In this document: one piece after another, positions 29,922 through 31,021 of the stretch
How the letters are laid out: each line of letters begins with the position of its first letter
How positions within the stretch are numbered: the first letter of the stretch is position 1
DNA from: MGOM01 sp035455265
GTDB lineage: Bacteria; Chloroflexota; Anaerolineae; Anaerolineales; E44-bin32
Reading direction: 5' to 3'
DNA length: 31,021 bases
NCBI GenBank assembly: GCA_035455265.1
Contig: DATIFK010000016.1
Location: 1 to 31,021 of the forward strand
The notes under the pieces: generated by a model
What the model was told of the DNA's origin: nothing
Database searches by the model: none
The model's input: only the letters and a program-made list of their open reading frames with translations
Made by a program: the position numbers and the translations under genes

Positions 29922-31021
29922 ATGAACATCCCACCCTTCGTCCTTCTGATCGCACTACCTCTCCTCGGAGCGCCGGTGATCTACCTGGCCGGCCGCTTCG
30001 GCCTGACCCGCGGGGCGCGCTGGCTCGCCCCGGCGTGTGCCGTCGCCATCCTGGGCGCGAGCTGGATCCCCTTCGCCCTGTCGGTTCCCGACGTCGTCCA
30101 GGGCCGAACGGCGACGTACACCCTCGGCTCCGTGACTCTGGCGCTCGACGGCCTCGGCCTGCTGCTGGCCGCGGTGGCGCTGGCTCTGGGTCTCGTCGTG
30201 GCCCTCTATTCCGGCCCTTACCTCGGCCATGAGCTGGGAACGGAGAAGTTCTCGGCCATGTTGGTGGCGATGGTCGGCGTCATGATCGGCCTCGGCTGCG
30301 CCACCGACTTGTTCAACCTGTGGATCTGGTTCGAAGCCATGGCGGTCTGCTCGTACCTGCTGGTCGCCTTCTACCGCGAGCAGCCCGCCTCGCTCGAAGC
30401 CGGCCTCAAGTACCTGATGCAGAGCGCCGCCGGATCGACGCTGGTGCTGCTCGGGATCGGCCTGGTGCTGGCACAGACCGGAACGCTTCGCCTGGAGGAC
30501 CTGCACGCGCAAGGCGCGTCGGGCATGCTGGTGGCCGCCGGAGCCCTGTTCATCATCGGCTTCGGTGTGAAAGCGGCTCTTGTTCCGCTCCACACCTGGC
30601 TGCCCGACGCCCACTCCCAGGCGCCGAGCGGAATCAGCGCCATGCTGTCCGGGGTCGTCATCGAGGCGGGGCTGGTGGCGATGCTCCGCTCGTTGGGAGC
30701 GCTGGCGGGTGCGACCGGCTTGTGGGGACCGCTGCTGCTCGCGTTCGGCGCGGTCAACATGCTGCTGGGCAACCTGATGGCCCTGCGCCAGGTGCAGGTG
30801 AAGCGCCTGCTGGCGTACTCGAGCCTGGCGCACATGGGCTACATGCTTGTCGGCCTCGGGTTCTTCGTCACGTGGCACGAGGTCAGCGGCGCCCAAGGCG
30901 GCTTGTTCCACCTGTTCAATCACGGCCTGATGAAGGGACTGGCCTTCCTCGCCGCCGGATCGCTGTTGTTCACGCTGCATATCCAACGTGGCGACCACGC
31001 GCCGCTGACGGTGCAGGATCT
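29922..31021 (+). CDS. NuoN/HyfF/MrpD-like antiporter-type subunit (C-terminus beyond window)
   Basis: At least 366 residues are visible; the gene runs off the right edge. The family signatures are E138 in IWFEAMAVCSYL, K217 in GFGVKAALVPLHTWLPDAHSQAPS, and the HMGYMLVGLG segment. It begins one base after the L-like stop. Together the four genes (J, K, L, N-like) form the membrane arm of a complex I/Hyf/Mbh-type or Mrp-type system; the hydrophilic part, if any, would be to the right of the window. Whether H+ or Na+ is moved cannot be told. Confidence 0.9.
   Translation, partial: MNIPPFVLLIALPLLGAPVIYLAGRFGLTRGARWLAPACAVAILGASWIPFALSVPDVVQGRTATYTLGSVTLALDGLGLLLAAVALALGLVVALYSGPYLGHELGTEKFSAMLVAMVGVMIGLGCATDLFNLWIWFEAMAVCSYLLVAFYREQPASLEAGLKYLMQSAAGSTLVLLGIGLVLAQTGTLRLEDLHAQGASGMLVAAGALFIIGFGVKAALVPLHTWLPDAHSQAPSGISAMLSGVVIEAGLVAMLRSLGALAGATGLWGPLLLAFGAVNMLLGNLMALRQVQVKRLLAYSSLAHMGYMLVGLGFFVTWHEVSGAQGGLFHLFNHGLMKGLAFLAAGSLLFTLHIQRGDHAPLTVQD

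Noticed and set aside
27764..29929. Long minus-strand open frame (721 codons) over the K-like and L-like genes
   Set aside because: A His/Gln/Asp-rich low-complexity translation complementary to hydrophobic membrane proteins; a shadow frame.

Overview
The window is GC-rich and bacterial. It carries most of the carbonyl branch of the Wood-Ljungdahl pathway next to Hdr-type flavin/iron-sulfur electron-transfer genes. Bacterial-type AcsABCDE, an AcsV-type corrinoid activator, HdrA/MvhD modules without HdrBC, and a complex I-like membrane module suggest an uncultured anaerobic Chloroflexota (Anaerolineae-like) lineage. That taxon is inferred from gene content and sequence style only; no rRNA or marker gene is present.

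Left part (1-23147, all minus strand, read right to left): DUF166-like protein, CO dehydrogenase (acsA/cooS), acetyl-CoA synthase (acsB), corrinoid protein subunits (acsD, acsC), a putative lipoprotein, a small Fe-S protein, the corrinoid activator (acsV), an alpha/alpha-toroid protein of unknown role, the CODH maturation ATPase (cooC), methyl-THF:corrinoid methyltransferase (acsE), malic enzyme, a thioredoxin-reductase-like flavoprotein without the CxxC, a tandem double HdrA, an 8-Cys ferredoxin, an MvhD-like protein, and an HdrA interrupted by a complete GltD/NfnB module. The last gene runs off the left edge. Short gaps and 4-base overlaps suggest one or a few long transcripts. CODH, ACS and the corrinoid protein make acetyl-CoA, or split it; AcsE delivers the methyl group, and CooC and AcsV maintain the metal and cobalt centres. 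The Hdr/MvhD/ferredoxin/GltD set probably exchanges electrons between ferredoxin, NAD(P)H and another carrier, possibly by bifurcation.

Right part (23566-31021, plus strand): a divergent intergenic region with dyad operator-like sites separates the cluster from a membrane histidine kinase and an OmpR-family regulator. A pentapeptide-repeat gene follows, preceded by four direct repeats at 11-12 bp spacing that could bind the regulator. Then come four complex I/Hyf/Mbh-type membrane genes (J/MbhD-like, K-like, L-like, N-like), the last cut by the right edge.

Non-coding DNA is mostly repeats. Heptanucleotide tandem arrays lie at four places, and one supplies the Shine-Dalgarno sequence and start codon of the double hdrA. 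Many gaps inside the operon also hold C/G-rich hairpins. The most distinctive systems are the HdrA-GltD-HdrA protein with its tandem HdrA partner, and the unexplained accessory genes embedded in the acs operon.
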